Source of the DNA: Porphyromonadaceae bacterium UBA2751
GTDB taxonomy: Bacteria > Bacteroidota > Bacteroidia > Bacteroidales > Muribaculaceae
Direction: 5' to 3'
Assembly (NCBI GenBank): GCA_002353285.1
Contig: DEJJ01000034.1
Location: 124,001-188,000 of the forward strand
Length of the DNA stretch: 64,000 bases
Shown here: positions 23,953 to 32,645 of the stretch, piece after piece
Layout: each line of letters opens with the position of its first letter
How positions within the stretch are numbered: position 1 is the first letter of the stretch
Position numbers and translations under genes: made by a program
Notes under the pieces: model-generated
Told to the model about the DNA's origin: nothing
The model's input: only the letters and a program-made list of their open reading frames with translations
Databases searched by the model: none

Positions 23953-25215
23953 GTGACTACTCACGTGTACATATTTAACCCGCAGAACGACCTTGCGCTG
24001 GCTACGGGGGGCATAAACTATGTGGCTCCCCCCTTTGCAGTGCGCATGGCTGCCGACCTGGCGGTGCTGCCAGCCTTCATTGCCGAGCCAGGGTCGCTCG
24101 TGATTACCGACAGCGACCTTGATGCCGAGTGGCTGGAACAGTTGAACTCGACATTCGGTCTTGATGTTCATGCCGTTAAGACTCGCGAGCTGCGACGGTT
24201 GAGCAATTACCGCATCATGCCTTGGGGCTGGTGCCTGGACATGCGGCGCCGACTGCTGAAGTGGGGGGCAAGCCAGGACAGCGTGCCCACCAAGGACGAG
24301 ATTTACCACCTGCGTGGCCTCTCTCACAGGCGTGTGACGACGCTGATTCACATGCGCTTGCTCGAGCTGCTTGGTCAAGAGTTGTGTCCCATGCCTGTGG
24401 AACTCGCCACGAGCGAGGAGGTTATGGACTATGTGAAGGAGCATGGCGACTGCTACATCAAGACGCCGTGGTCGAGCAGCGGTCGCGGCATATATCACAC
24501 AACAGGTGGCGTGACACCCGAGCTCGAGCAGTGGTGCCGTGGAGCCCTCAAGCGGCAAGGGTCGGTGATGTGTGAGCAGGCTCTCGACAAGGTGATGGAC
24601 CTGGCAGTGGAGTTTAACTGCTGCGAGGGAAAGGCTCAGGTGCGTGGCTACTCGGTGTTCGAGACCGACAGCCACAGCCAGTACAGCCACGGCGAGGTGG
24701 CGACTGGCGAAGCCCTTAAAGGGTTGATAACCGAGCGTTACAGGTGCCTGGATAGGGTAGTGGATGCTCTCACTCAAGTGATTGACGAGATGGTGAGTGC
24801 ACACTACAATGGATGGCTGGGAGTGGACATGCTGCTATTTAATGCACAATGCACAATGCACAATGCACAATCGTTTGGTGATGCACAATGCACAATGCAC
24901 AATGCACAATCGTTTGGTGATGCACAATGCGTAATGTATAATGCACAATCATCGGGTGTGATAGGTATAAATCCTTGTGTGGAGATGAATTTGCGGCCCA
25001 CGATGGGCGCTGTGACCAGTGTGCTGGGCGAGAGAGTGCTGGCTAAGGGTGCTACTGGCACCTTTGCCATAGAGCAGCGCGCAAGCACGAGCGAGCCTTG
25101 GCGCCCGCTGCCAGCAGCAGTGTTGAAAGACTGCCGCTTAGCCTCGGGCGCGCTGTGCCTAACCACGTCAAGCCCCAGCGCCATGTATCGCGCAGTGCTC
25201 GAGGTGAATCCTTAA
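23953..25215 (+). CDS. ATP-grasp-like protein with in-frame repeat insertion
   Basis: 420 residues from GTG at 23953. The N-terminus VYIFNPQNDLALATGG and the middle GDCYIKTPWSSSGRGIYHT (about 170-190) with VMCEQALDKVMDLAVEFN match an ATP-grasp-like family in Bacteroidales: the KTPWSSSGRG loop would hold ATP and the ECxxD/E-like strands the metal. The acceptor is unknown. Between GWLGVDMLLF and GVIGINPCVEMNLRPTMG, two segments that should be nearly adjacent in the ATP-grasp core (the NLRPTMG arginine follows the metal ligands), lies a 39-residue insert of repeats NAQCTMHNAQSFGD encoded by intergenic-type repeat DNA. The frame is preserved. Whether the enzyme is still active is uncertain. Confidence 0.7.
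   Translation: MTTHVYIFNPQNDLALATGGINYVAPPFAVRMAADLAVLPAFIAEPGSLVITDSDLDAEWLEQLNSTFGLDVHAVKTRELRRLSNYRIMPWGWCLDMRRRLLKWGASQDSVPTKDEIYHLRGLSHRRVTTLIHMRLLELLGQELCPMPVELATSEEVMDYVKEHGDCYIKTPWSSSGRGIYHTTGGVTPELEQWCRGALKRQGSVMCEQALDKVMDLAVEFNCCEGKAQVRGYSVFETDSHSQYSHGEVATGEALKGLITERYRCLDRVVDALTQVIDEMVSAHYNGWLGVDMLLFNAQCTMHNAQSFGDAQCTMHNAQSFGDAQCVMYNAQSSGVIGINPCVEMNLRPTMGAVTSVLGERVLAKGATGTFAIEQRASTSEPWRPLPAAVLKDCRLASGALCLTTSSPSAMYRAVLEVNP
24841..24955. repeat. Three 39-bp repeats of AATGCAC units inside a coding sequence
   Basis: Each 39-bp unit consists of about four AATGCAC heptamers and then ATCGTTTGGTG (third copy degenerate: ATCATCGGGTG). The same heptamer is found in the intergenic repeats at 20932. 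39 is a multiple of 3, so reading continues. Confidence 0.92.
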
Positions 25216-25224
25216 TGTGAACTA

Positions 25225-26055
25225 CTACTTGAGCAACTTCTTGCCGTAAGGGGTGAGATGGCCCTTGGTGCGCAAGGTTTTGAGAGGTATGGGAACCTCG
25301 ATGATGCCGTCGCAGAAGGGGCCAATGGCATAGGGGTTGAAGATGAACACCAGCTTGCCGTTCTTGATAAAGAAGTTTTCGATGTCGGTGACATTGACGT
25401 TGTCCCACCACTTGGTGTCCTTGTCGCGGTGGTCGTAGCTGGGCAGCATGCGAAGCACTTTGCGTGGGTTTGTGACGATGTCCTTGAGGTGGATGGGGCG
25501 GTCGAGTGCCGTGTCGAAGGCATAGTAGGTTGCACCAAACACGTTGTGAGCACCACCGTAGTAGGTGTCGCCGTTCAGAACAAAAAACGCGATGTTGCCC
25601 ACATTGTGGCTTGGGCTGAGGTCGATTGTCTCGTACCAACGACTCATGGGATCCTCCTCGCTGTCGATGTCCTTGAGGCCAGGCGTGCCATATTCTTTCA
25701 CAATGTATTCCTGAGTCATGGTGCTGGTGCGCAGGTTGCTGTGAACCCACTTCTTGACACAGTTGTTGAGAGCCTTGATGTCGGCAGGCGTGCTAGGAAA
25801 ACTGTTGCGGTTGTGACTGGCGTAGAACACTTGTTCGACAAGGAACTCGTTGAGTGCCTTACTCTTCTTGCCATTGATGGTAACAGGCCATTGTGCACTC
25901 ACGCTCTTGACAAATTTATAGCCCATGGCTGCAGGGTCATCCTTCTCGAGCAGGCGAATAGAGTCGTTGACTTCGAAATGCTGTGTGGCAATCTTGGTGG
26001 CGGCTTGGGCTGTGGTTGCCATGATCAAGCACAGAATTAGGAGTTTTGTCTTCAT
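25225..26055 (-). CDS. Secreted DUF3298 / RsiV-like domain protein
   Basis: 276 residues with a signal peptide MKTKLLILCLIMATTAQA. The mature protein has the DUF4163-DUF3298 layout of RsiV-like proteins: an early strand-rich half (VKSVSAQWPV, KALNEFLVEQVF), then GDTYYGGAHNVFGATYYAFD (the GGAH segment is typical), the LKDIVTN motif, and KNGKLVFIFNPYAIGPFCDGIIEVPIP before the end. Family members are periplasmic or surface proteins; some bind lysozyme, but that activity cannot be claimed here. It converges with the ATP-grasp-like gene with a 9-bp gap. A TAAATTTG promoter lies 27 bp upstream. Confidence 0.82.
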   Translation of the reverse strand: MKTKLLILCLIMATTAQAATKIATQHFEVNDSIRLLEKDDPAAMGYKFVKSVSAQWPVTINGKKSKALNEFLVEQVFYASHNRNSFPSTPADIKALNNCVKKWVHSNLRTSTMTQEYIVKEYGTPGLKDIDSEEDPMSRWYETIDLSPSHNVGNIAFFVLNGDTYYGGAHNVFGATYYAFDTALDRPIHLKDIVTNPRKVLRMLPSYDHRDKDTKWWDNVNVTDIENFFIKNGKLVFIFNPYAIGPFCDGIIEVPIPLKTLRTKGHLTPYGKKLLK

Positions 26056-26082
26056 GATTGGAATTGTTGTTGGTTAGTTCGG

Positions 26083-26090
26083 CAAATTTA
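26083..26090 (-). promoter_or_regulatory. Promoter -7 element for the DUF3298 gene
   Basis: CAAATTTA on the plus strand is TAAATTTG on the minus strand. Confidence 0.55.
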
Positions 26091-26261
26091 AGTAATAAAA
26101 ACTACTTGTGCAAGATTACATCGGTGTGAAATGGTCAAAATGGCAGATAAAGTGTTTTATATTCCTGTTGGTTTTGTAACATAACTATTAAAAAAAGTAA
26201 GAAAGGAAAAATAAACCATATTATTTCGGTTTTTTGCCTTTTTAGACACTAAAAACATGAC

Positions 26262-26370
26262 TAACTTTGCACCGCATAATAATTAGGACAGCAATATTAT
26301 ATTGCACTTTTCTATACAGATTCTATTCATAAATTTAAAGTCCCACTCGTGAGAGCCGGGCTTTTTTTAT
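26262..26370 (+). ncRNA. Candidate small RNA or orphan leader transcript
   Basis: In the 405-bp gap between 26056 and 26461, a good -7 box TAACTTTG (26262-26269) with a T-rich -33 region is followed about 75 bp later by CCC-A-CTC-GTGA-GAG-CC-GGG (26342-26360) and seven T (26362-26368), giving a transcript of roughly 90 nt. A second promoter (26432) then serves the next gene. No start codon with a convincing peptide is inside. The RNA class is not recognised; the stem is weak, so confidence is limited. Confidence 0.35.
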
Positions 26371-26431
26371 TTTGATAATGTGCTGCCATTTCTTGGCTCG
26401 AGTAATTCTTTTTTGGTCGCAAAAAAATTCC

Positions 26432-26439
26432 TACCTTTG
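26432..26439 (+). promoter_or_regulatory. Promoter -7 element for the DUF4105 gene
   Basis: TACCTTTG lies 22 bp before the ATG at 26462. This supports that start over the longer open frame beginning at 26372, which would lie upstream of the promoter. Confidence 0.7.
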
Positions 26440-26461
26440 CATGACTTTTATATTACATGTT

Positions 26462-27655
26462 ATGAAACGGTTATATTGCTACATATTGACCTTGTGCTTG
26501 CTGATGGCAGCATGGTCAAAAGCGCAAGGCGAAACTGCCCGTCCCGATAGTGCCGTGGCACATCCCATCAAGGTGAGCCTTATCACGTTCTATCCTGGCA
26601 ATGAGGTGTTTGAGGTGTTCGGTCACAGTGAGATACTGGTAGCTGACTCTACGGGCAGCTACTATGTTAACTATGGAGTGTTCGACTTCAATTCACCAGG
26701 CTTCGTGAGCCGCTACATCATGGGAGAGACCGACTATCTGTGTGCCATCATGCCGCCCCAACTTGACGGTGGGGTGAAGCCTGGGCGCAAGATGGTGAAG
26801 CAGGACCTCAATCTCACTCCCGAGCAGGCGCAGCAAGTGTGGGACATGCTTGTGTGGAATGTGCAACCTGCCAACCGTGAGTATCGCTACCGCCACTTCA
26901 GCGACAACTGCTCGACCCGGCCGCGCGACGTGATAGAGGCAGCTTTGGGCAAGGAGCTTGACTACTCGGGTTGCCACTACGTGGTGGGAACCACTCTGCG
27001 CCAAGTGATGAGCCACTACACGCGCAACTATGCGTGGGAGCAATTTGGCATCGACCTGGCTCTGGGTGCAGCCTGCGACACCGTGATTGATGCCCGCACC
27101 CACACCTTTGTGCCACTGTTCCTGATGCATGCCCTTGACAGCATCGCCGTGGAGCGTGATGGCAAGATGGTGCCACTGGTGAGTGCCACCACAGTGGTGA
27201 ATGCAGGGAGCGACGATGGCATAGTGATGCCAGCCACCCCGTGGTATCTCACCCCGATGTTCTTTGCATTGCTGGTGCTTGCCGCAACCATTATCGTCAC
27301 CGTGCTCGACTGGCGCCGCAATCGTGTCTCGCGGTGGCTTGACACCGTGCTCTTTGCCGTGGCAGGCTTGGCAGGATGCGTCATCTTCTTCATAGAGTTC
27401 ATCTCCACCCACGAGGCTGTGATGCCCAACTATAACATCCTGTGGCTACAGCCGCTGCTGTTGTGCCTTGCAGTGTTGCCATGGATAAAGAAGGCAGGTG
27501 GCGTGCTCAAGTGGTGCCACATTGTCAACTTGGCTCTCATTGGCACCATGGCAGTGGTGTGGCTGAGCGGCCTTCAGGCTCCCAATGCAGCTTTCATCCC
27601 AATTGCTGCCTCTCTTGCCCTGCGCTCACTGCTCAACACCCGAGCAAACAAATAA
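26462..27655 (+). CDS. Lnb-N (DUF4105) domain membrane protein
   Basis: 397 residues from the ATG at 26462 (MKRLYCYILTLCLLMAAWSKAQG, a signal peptide). The Lnb-N domain (about 35-230) shows ITFYPGNEVFEVFGHSEILV, VNYGVFDFN and RYRHFSDNCSTRPRDVIEAAL, with the His and the DNCSTR cysteine that are conserved in DUF4105 and proposed to form the thiol active site of lipoprotein N-acyltransferase-like enzymes. About five membrane spans follow (TPMFFALLVLAATIIVTVLDW to the end), so the enzyme domain faces the periplasm. A role in lipoprotein maturation is inferred from the family. It is a single gene; an interspersed element begins 17 bp after the stop. Confidence 0.85.
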   Translation: MKRLYCYILTLCLLMAAWSKAQGETARPDSAVAHPIKVSLITFYPGNEVFEVFGHSEILVADSTGSYYVNYGVFDFNSPGFVSRYIMGETDYLCAIMPPQLDGGVKPGRKMVKQDLNLTPEQAQQVWDMLVWNVQPANREYRYRHFSDNCSTRPRDVIEAALGKELDYSGCHYVVGTTLRQVMSHYTRNYAWEQFGIDLALGAACDTVIDARTHTFVPLFLMHALDSIAVERDGKMVPLVSATTVVNAGSDDGIVMPATPWYLTPMFFALLVLAATIIVTVLDWRRNRVSRWLDTVLFAVAGLAGCVIFFIEFISTHEAVMPNYNILWLQPLLLCLAVLPWIKKAGGVLKWCHIVNLALIGTMAVVWLSGLQAPNAAFIPIAASLALRSLLNTRANK

Positions 27656-27672
27656 AAGCAGAAAGAAAGGGA

Positions 27673-28057
27673 AGGGTGCTGCAAAACAGTAAGGACAGTG
27701 AGAATAACACTTAGAGCATGGCAGGTGAGATGCTGAAGTTCCTCCACGAGGCACATGCATAAAATGCTGTCTGGCACCAAGCTGCGAACCCCTGTGGGGT
27801 TCAATGTTGGGTCGAGTTTATATGCCCTTCGGGCACCGCCCACCGCACTTCGTGCGACTATGGCTTTTGAATCTCCCCGAGCACTTCGTGGTTGCATGGT
27901 GTTACTATTGAATCGGCTCAATGTTGGGTCGAGTTTCAATGCCCTATCGGGCACCGCACACCGCGCTGCGCGCGACTTATGCTTTGAAATCTCCCCGAGC
28001 ACTTCGTGGCTCGAGCCTTTTGACCTCTGCGAGGTGGCGGCGGTTTTGCAACAGCCT
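27673..28057. mobile_element. MITE-like hairpin-rich element, copy 3 (both ends present)
   Basis: Left end AGGGTGCTGCAAAACAG (27673-27689) and right end GGTTTTGCAACAGCCT (28042-28057) are imperfect terminal inverted repeats. Inside are two copies of a roughly 91-bp module (27801-27891 and 27918-28009), each made of TGCCC-loop-GGGCA, GCAC/GCGC hairpins and CGAGCACTTCGTGG, mostly with UUCG-type loops. No protein is encoded. It fills the gap upstream of the secA promoter. Length is about 385 bp. Confidence 0.75.
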
Positions 28058-28160
28058 CACACATTTATAATAATGTGTAAAAATGTTGTGGTTCAAACAT
28101 TTTTTTGTAATTTTGCAGTTTGTAATTGATTTGGCACGTTTTTTGCTACAATCATTGTTT

Positions 28161-28168
28161 TAATTTTG
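28161..28168 (+). promoter_or_regulatory. Promoter -7 element for secA
   Basis: TAATTTTG lies 29 bp before the ATG at 28198. It lies outside the interspersed element. Confidence 0.6.
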
Positions 28169-28197
28169 CAAATAAAAAAACAATATAAAAATAAGAC

Positions 28198-31100
28198 ATG
28201 TCATTAACTAGTTTTTTGAAGTCAATCTTCGGCAACAAGAGTGAGCGTGACCTGAAGAAGCTCATGCCCATCGTGCGTGAGATACAGAAAGTGTATCCCG
28301 AGGTGGAGAGCTTGTCGAACGATGAACTGCGTGCACGCAGTGCTGCAATCAGAGAAGAGATTCAAGAGTATGTAAAACCACAGCGCGACGAGGTGGCAGC
28401 CATCAAGGCTGAAATCGAGACCCTCGAATATGAGGAGCGCGAGCCCTTGTGGGGAAAAATTGACAAGATTGAGAAGGAAATTCTCGACCGCATCGAGGAA
28501 AAGCTCGACGCGGTGCTGCCCATCGTCTTTGCTATCGTGAAGGAGACCGCAAAGCGATTTGCCGAGAATGAGACCATCGAGGTTACCGCCACCGATTTTG
28601 ACCGCAAGCTTGCTGCCGATGGCCACGACTTCCTCGACATTGATGGTGATAAAGCCATCTACTACAACCATTGGGAAGCTGGAGGTAATGAAATGGTGTG
28701 GAACATGGTTCACTACGACGTTCAGCTCATTGGTGGCTCGGTTCTCCATCAGGGAAAGATTGCCGAGATGGCCACTGGTGAGGGTAAGACCCTTGTGGCA
28801 ACGCTGCCAGTGTTCCTGAATGCGCTTGCTGGCTGTGGCGTTCATGTGGTTACTGTGAACGACTACTTGGCAAAACGTGACTCGGAGTGGATGGGCCCGC
28901 TGTATATGTTCCACGGACTTAGCGTGGCTTGCATCGACAAGACCGAGCCTAACAGCCTTGAGCGCCGCGATGCATATAATTGCGATATCACCTTCGGTAC
29001 CAACAGTGAGTTTGGTTTCGACTACCTGCGTGACAACATGGCAATGGCACCTGAGGATTGCGTTCAGCGTTCCCACCACTTTGCCATAGTCGATGAGGTG
29101 GACTCGGTGCTCATTGATGACGCCCGCACACCACTTATCATCTCAGGTCCTGTGCCACGTGGCGAGGATCAGATGTTTGATGAATATAAGCCCAACGTGG
29201 AGCGGGTGTATGCCGCCCAGCGCAGCCTGGTGACCCAGCTGCTGAGCGATGCTCGCCGCATGATGGCAAGCGACGACCCAGCCACCGTTAAGGAAGGCAC
29301 CTTGCTGCTCTACCGTGCCTATAAGGGCCTGCCCAAGTACAAGCCCTTGATCAAGTATCTATCTCAAGAGGGAGTGAAGCAGGCCATGCTCAAGACAGAG
29401 GCTTTCTACATGCAAGACAATAGCCGCGAGATGCACGTGGTGACCGATCCATTATACTTCATCATTGAAGAGCAGAACAACACAGTGGAGCTCACCGATA
29501 AGGGTATTGACGTGCTCACCCGTGGCACCGATGACCCCAAGTTCTTTGTGCTGCCCGATATCGCAAGTGAGCTGTCGGCAGTGACTAATGAGCCACTCAC
29601 CGAGGAGGAGAAACTCACCAAGAAGGACGAGCTGCTGCAAAACTACTCGGTAAAAGCTGAGCGCGTGCACACCGTGACCCAGCTGCTCAAGGCCTACACC
29701 CTATTTAATCGCGATGATGAGTACATCGTTGACGAGGAAGGCAAGGTAAAGATTGTGGATGAGCAGACTGGCCGCATCATGGAGGGTCGCCGCTATAGCG
29801 ACGGTCTGCACCAGGCCATCGAGGCTAAGGAAGGTGTGAAAGTGGAAGCTGCCACACAGACCTTCGCCACCATCACGCTGCAGAACTACTTCCGCATGTA
29901 TCACAAGCTTGCCGGTATGACCGGTACTGCCATGACCGAGGCTGGCGAGTTCTGGGAGATTTACAAACTCGATGTTGTTAACATTCCCACCAATCGCCCC
30001 GTTATCCGCAAGGACAACCCTGACCGCGTGTTCAAGACCGAGAAAGAGAAGTTTAACGCCGTTATCGAGGAGATTGTGAAGATGCGCGATGCTGGCCGCC
30101 CAACACTGGTGGGTACCACTTCGGTGGAGATTTCAGAGCGACTGAGCCGCCAGTTGAGCCTGCGCCACATTGAGCATAACGTGCTTAACGCGAAGCTGCA
30201 CCAGAAGGAGGCCGACATCGTGGCACAAGCCGGACGCCAGGTCAATGGCAAGGGCGTGGTTACTATTGCAACCAACATGGCCGGTCGTGGTACCGATATC
30301 AAGCTCTCGCCCGAGGTTAAGGAGGCTGGTGGCTTGGCAATCATCGGCACTGAGCGCCATGAGTCGCGCCGCGTCGACAATCAGTTGCGTGGTCGTGCCG
30401 GTCGTCAAGGTGACCCCGGTAGTTCGGTGTTCTTTGTGTCGTTTGAGGACAAAGTGATGCGCCTGTTTGCTAGCGAGCGAGTGGTGAAGCTGCTCGACCG
30501 TCTGGGCTTGCACGATGGCGAGATGATAGAGTCGCCCATGGTGACCAAGAGCATCGAGAACGCTCAAAAGCGCGTTGAGGAGAACAACTTCGGTATTCGC
30601 AAGCACACCCTTGAGTATGACGACGTGATGAATGCTCAGCGCAAGGTGATCTACACCCGTCGCCACCATGCATTGCTGGGAGAGCGCATTGGCACCGACA
30701 TCATCAACACCCTCTACGACAGCATTGAGGAAATTATCAACAAGTTTGGTCCATCGGAATATGACGACCTCAAGATGCAAGTGCTCTCAACGTTTGCAAT
30801 TGAGCCACCGTTTGACGAGGAGCAGTATCGCAAGCAAGATAAGCAGAAGAACATCGACGACCTCTTTGATGCAGTGCTCAAGGCATTCCGTCGCAAGACC
30901 GACCGCCTGGCCGAGGTTGCCAACCCCGTGATCCAGAGCATCTGCCAGCAGCAGATGGAGGCTGGTGCCCCTGAGCCCGAAGGCAAGATGCGAGTGCCCA
31001 TCACCGATGGCAAGCGCACTTATGGCATCGTGATTGACCTCAAGGAGGCCTACGAAACCCAGTGCAAGTGCTTGGCCAAGGCTTGGCAGAAGGCAATCCT

Positions 31101-31551
31101 GCTGCTCTCAATCGACGAGAGCTGGAAGGTGCATCTGCGCGAGCTTGATCAGCTGCGCCAGAGCGTGCAGAACGCAAGCTATGAGCAGAAGGATCCATTG
31201 GTAATCTACAAGCTTGAGTCGTTCGACCTGTTCAAGGCAATGCTTGGCGAGATGAACAACAAGGCTATCTCGTCGCTCATGCGAGGCCAGATTCCGGTGC
31301 AGGAAGAAGGCCCCGAGGTTAGTCGTGCTCAAGAGGAGCGCCGCCAGCGCCAGCGCTACAGCGAGGGACGTGGCAATGATGCTGTGGCCGCTGCTGCCGC
31401 TGCTCAGCGTCAGGCGGGAATGGGAGCCAGCCAGGCAGGACGTGGTCCAGTGGCACCCATTCGCAATGAGGGTCCCAAGATTGGGCGCAACGATCCATGC
31501 CCATGTGGTAGTGGCAAGAAGTACAAGAACTGCCATGGCCGTGGCTTGTAA
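28198..31551 (+). CDS. secA: Preprotein translocase ATPase SecA
   Basis: 1117 residues, the long form usual in Bacteroidota. The DEAD-motor NBD1 has MATGEGKT (Walker A) and IVDEVDSVLIDDARTPLIISG (Walker B and the conserved ARTPLIIS); the Bacteroidota-specific insert lies in the early part. NBD2 contains ATNMAGRGTDIKL and QLRGRAGRQGDPG. A helical scaffold and wing domain follow, then a flexible Ala/Gln-rich linker and the zinc motif CPCGSGKKYKNCHG at the very end, which binds SecB or ribosomes. It drives export of unfolded proteins through SecYEG. The start ATG is preceded by its own promoter; the gene is monocistronic. Confidence 0.99.
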   Translation: MSLTSFLKSIFGNKSERDLKKLMPIVREIQKVYPEVESLSNDELRARSAAIREEIQEYVKPQRDEVAAIKAEIETLEYEEREPLWGKIDKIEKEILDRIEEKLDAVLPIVFAIVKETAKRFAENETIEVTATDFDRKLAADGHDFLDIDGDKAIYYNHWEAGGNEMVWNMVHYDVQLIGGSVLHQGKIAEMATGEGKTLVATLPVFLNALAGCGVHVVTVNDYLAKRDSEWMGPLYMFHGLSVACIDKTEPNSLERRDAYNCDITFGTNSEFGFDYLRDNMAMAPEDCVQRSHHFAIVDEVDSVLIDDARTPLIISGPVPRGEDQMFDEYKPNVERVYAAQRSLVTQLLSDARRMMASDDPATVKEGTLLLYRAYKGLPKYKPLIKYLSQEGVKQAMLKTEAFYMQDNSREMHVVTDPLYFIIEEQNNTVELTDKGIDVLTRGTDDPKFFVLPDIASELSAVTNEPLTEEEKLTKKDELLQNYSVKAERVHTVTQLLKAYTLFNRDDEYIVDEEGKVKIVDEQTGRIMEGRRYSDGLHQAIEAKEGVKVEAATQTFATITLQNYFRMYHKLAGMTGTAMTEAGEFWEIYKLDVVNIPTNRPVIRKDNPDRVFKTEKEKFNAVIEEIVKMRDAGRPTLVGTTSVEISERLSRQLSLRHIEHNVLNAKLHQKEADIVAQAGRQVNGKGVVTIATNMAGRGTDIKLSPEVKEAGGLAIIGTERHESRRVDNQLRGRAGRQGDPGSSVFFVSFEDKVMRLFASERVVKLLDRLGLHDGEMIESPMVTKSIENAQKRVEENNFGIRKHTLEYDDVMNAQRKVIYTRRHHALLGERIGTDIINTLYDSIEEIINKFGPSEYDDLKMQVLSTFAIEPPFDEEQYRKQDKQKNIDDLFDAVLKAFRRKTDRLAEVANPVIQSICQQQMEAGAPEPEGKMRVPITDGKRTYGIVIDLKEAYETQCKCLAKAWQKAILLLSIDESWKVHLRELDQLRQSVQNASYEQKDPLVIYKLESFDLFKAMLGEMNNKAISSLMRGQIPVQEEGPEVSRAQEERRQRQRYSEGRGNDAVAAAAAAQRQAGMGASQAGRGPVAPIRNEGPKIGRNDPCPCGSGKKYKNCHGRGL

Positions 31552-31607
31552 CTCACTATTAGAGTTGTGCGCACCATGCTTGGTGCCGAAAGTTCGCTAA
31601 AATAATC

Positions 31608-31645
31608 GCCCCACCCTCCTTGAGCGCTTGCCAAGAGGGTGGGGC
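31608..31645 (+). terminator. Hairpin downstream of secA
   Basis: GCCCCACCCTC (31608-31618) pairs with GAGGGTGGGGC (31635-31645). No strong T-run follows on the plus strand, so termination may rely on the stem or on a second hairpin at 31659. Confidence 0.55.
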
Positions 31646-31650
31646 TAAAT

Positions 31651-31692
31651 TAAAAAAACCAAACTGGCTTGGTGAATTGCCAGTTTGGGTTT
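31651..31692 (-). terminator. Terminator of the secreted protein at 31738, probably bidirectional
   Basis: CCAAACTGGC (31659-31668) pairs perfectly with GCCAGTTTGG (31679-31688). On the minus strand seven T follow (31652-31658); on the plus strand GTTTT follows. Confidence 0.8.
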
Positions 31693-31737
31693 TCGATTTA
31701 TTTCTAACTACCAAAAAACTAATCTTAGTCGAAACCC

Positions 31738-32355
31738 TTAACGATAGAGCTTCTTGCTCACCTTGTCGCCTTGCTTCACGATGATGATGCCCGGTTGGGG
31801 ACCGTTCAGCTTGTGGCCTTGCAAGTCGAAGTACTCGACGGGTTGCATCTGGTCGCCTTCCAAAGCGTCAATGGCAGTAACGGTAGTGTTCTCGTAGGGG
31901 AAGCGCAGCACCAGGTCGAAGGTGTTGTCCCAGTTGGCCACGTCGTGGATGGTGTAAACCACTTCCATCTGTCCATATTCGTGCTTTAGCAAGTGAACCA
32001 CCGAGCTAATCATGAAATCGTAATTCTGAAACATGGTGGTTTCGAGTGACGAATGGTTGCCGTGAACGTCGGGATCCTTGTCCTCATGCTTGCAGAATTG
32101 CTCAACTTTGTAGTCCTCCAGGTCCCATGCATTCTTTATCATGATGTTGGCAGTGAACCAGTTGTGGTTAAGCTTGATGTTGTCGATGAAAACAATGTAC
32201 TCCTTGTTGAAAATCTCAACAGCCTCCTCCTTCATAATGGCAGTTGAATTGTTGATGAAGCTGTTGTTAAGGTCGATGATGTCATAATCAACACTATAAG
32301 CACTGCCACACAATGCTGTCAGCGCAACAAGCGCTGTGATAAAAAACTTTCTCAT
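31738..32355 (-). CDS. Small exported protein with PGI-type sorting tail
   Basis: 205 residues. The signal peptide is MRKFFITALVALTALCGSAYS. A single domain of about 140 residues (MKEEAVEIFNKEYIVFIDNI, NAWDLEDYKVEQFCKHEDKD) has no recognised motif. The last 35 residues form the tail EYFDLQGHKLNGPQPGIIIV followed by a basic stretch, which marks exported proteins in this genome (compare 5081 and the remnants at 22231 and 33998). It is probably displayed at or released from the cell surface. Its own promoter lies far upstream (32497) and a terminator follows. Function unknown. Confidence 0.72.
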   Translation of the reverse strand: MRKFFITALVALTALCGSAYSVDYDIIDLNNSFINNSTAIMKEEAVEIFNKEYIVFIDNIKLNHNWFTANIMIKNAWDLEDYKVEQFCKHEDKDPDVHGNHSSLETTMFQNYDFMISSVVHLLKHEYGQMEVVYTIHDVANWDNTFDLVLRFPYENTTVTAIDALEGDQMQPVEYFDLQGHKLNGPQPGIIIVKQGDKVSKKLYR

Positions 32356-32496
32356 ACTCTAAAAATATATTATTTGTTATTAAGTTTAGTAAAAATCTGA
32401 TCTCTTCAGAGTAGTGGTTCAAAGAATCACTTAGTCTCCTCTATATGTTGCCAACCGCACTGGTGATGAGCCTGAAAGTTGGCAGCAAAAGGGTTG

Positions 32497-32504
32497 CAAA
32501 TGTA
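32497..32504 (-). promoter_or_regulatory. Possible promoter -7 element for the gene at 31738
   Basis: CAAATGTA on the plus strand is TACATTTG on the minus strand, giving a leader of about 140 nt before the ATG at 32355. Confidence 0.4.
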
Positions 32505-32585
32505 ATACATTATTTGATAAGCAGCTGACACTTTGCGACAAATCGAGTAGTATCGAGGAAATATTTACCACCATTTATGGTTGCA

Positions 32586-32619
32586 AGAAAAATCCCCAAG
32601 CTGGATGTGCCTGGGGATT
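32586..32619 (-). terminator. Terminator of the zinc metallopeptidase gene
   Basis: AATCCCCA (32591-32598) pairs with TGGGGATT (32612-32619). On the minus strand TTTTTCTTGC follows. Confidence 0.75.
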
Positions 32620-32645
32620 GATGTTGTGAAAACTGGTGGACGCTT

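Noticed and set aside
27574..28129. Open frames of 124 and 142 codons across the interspersed element at 27673.
   Set aside because: They consist of hairpin DNA translated by chance; the two strands give equally long frames and repeated module sequence.
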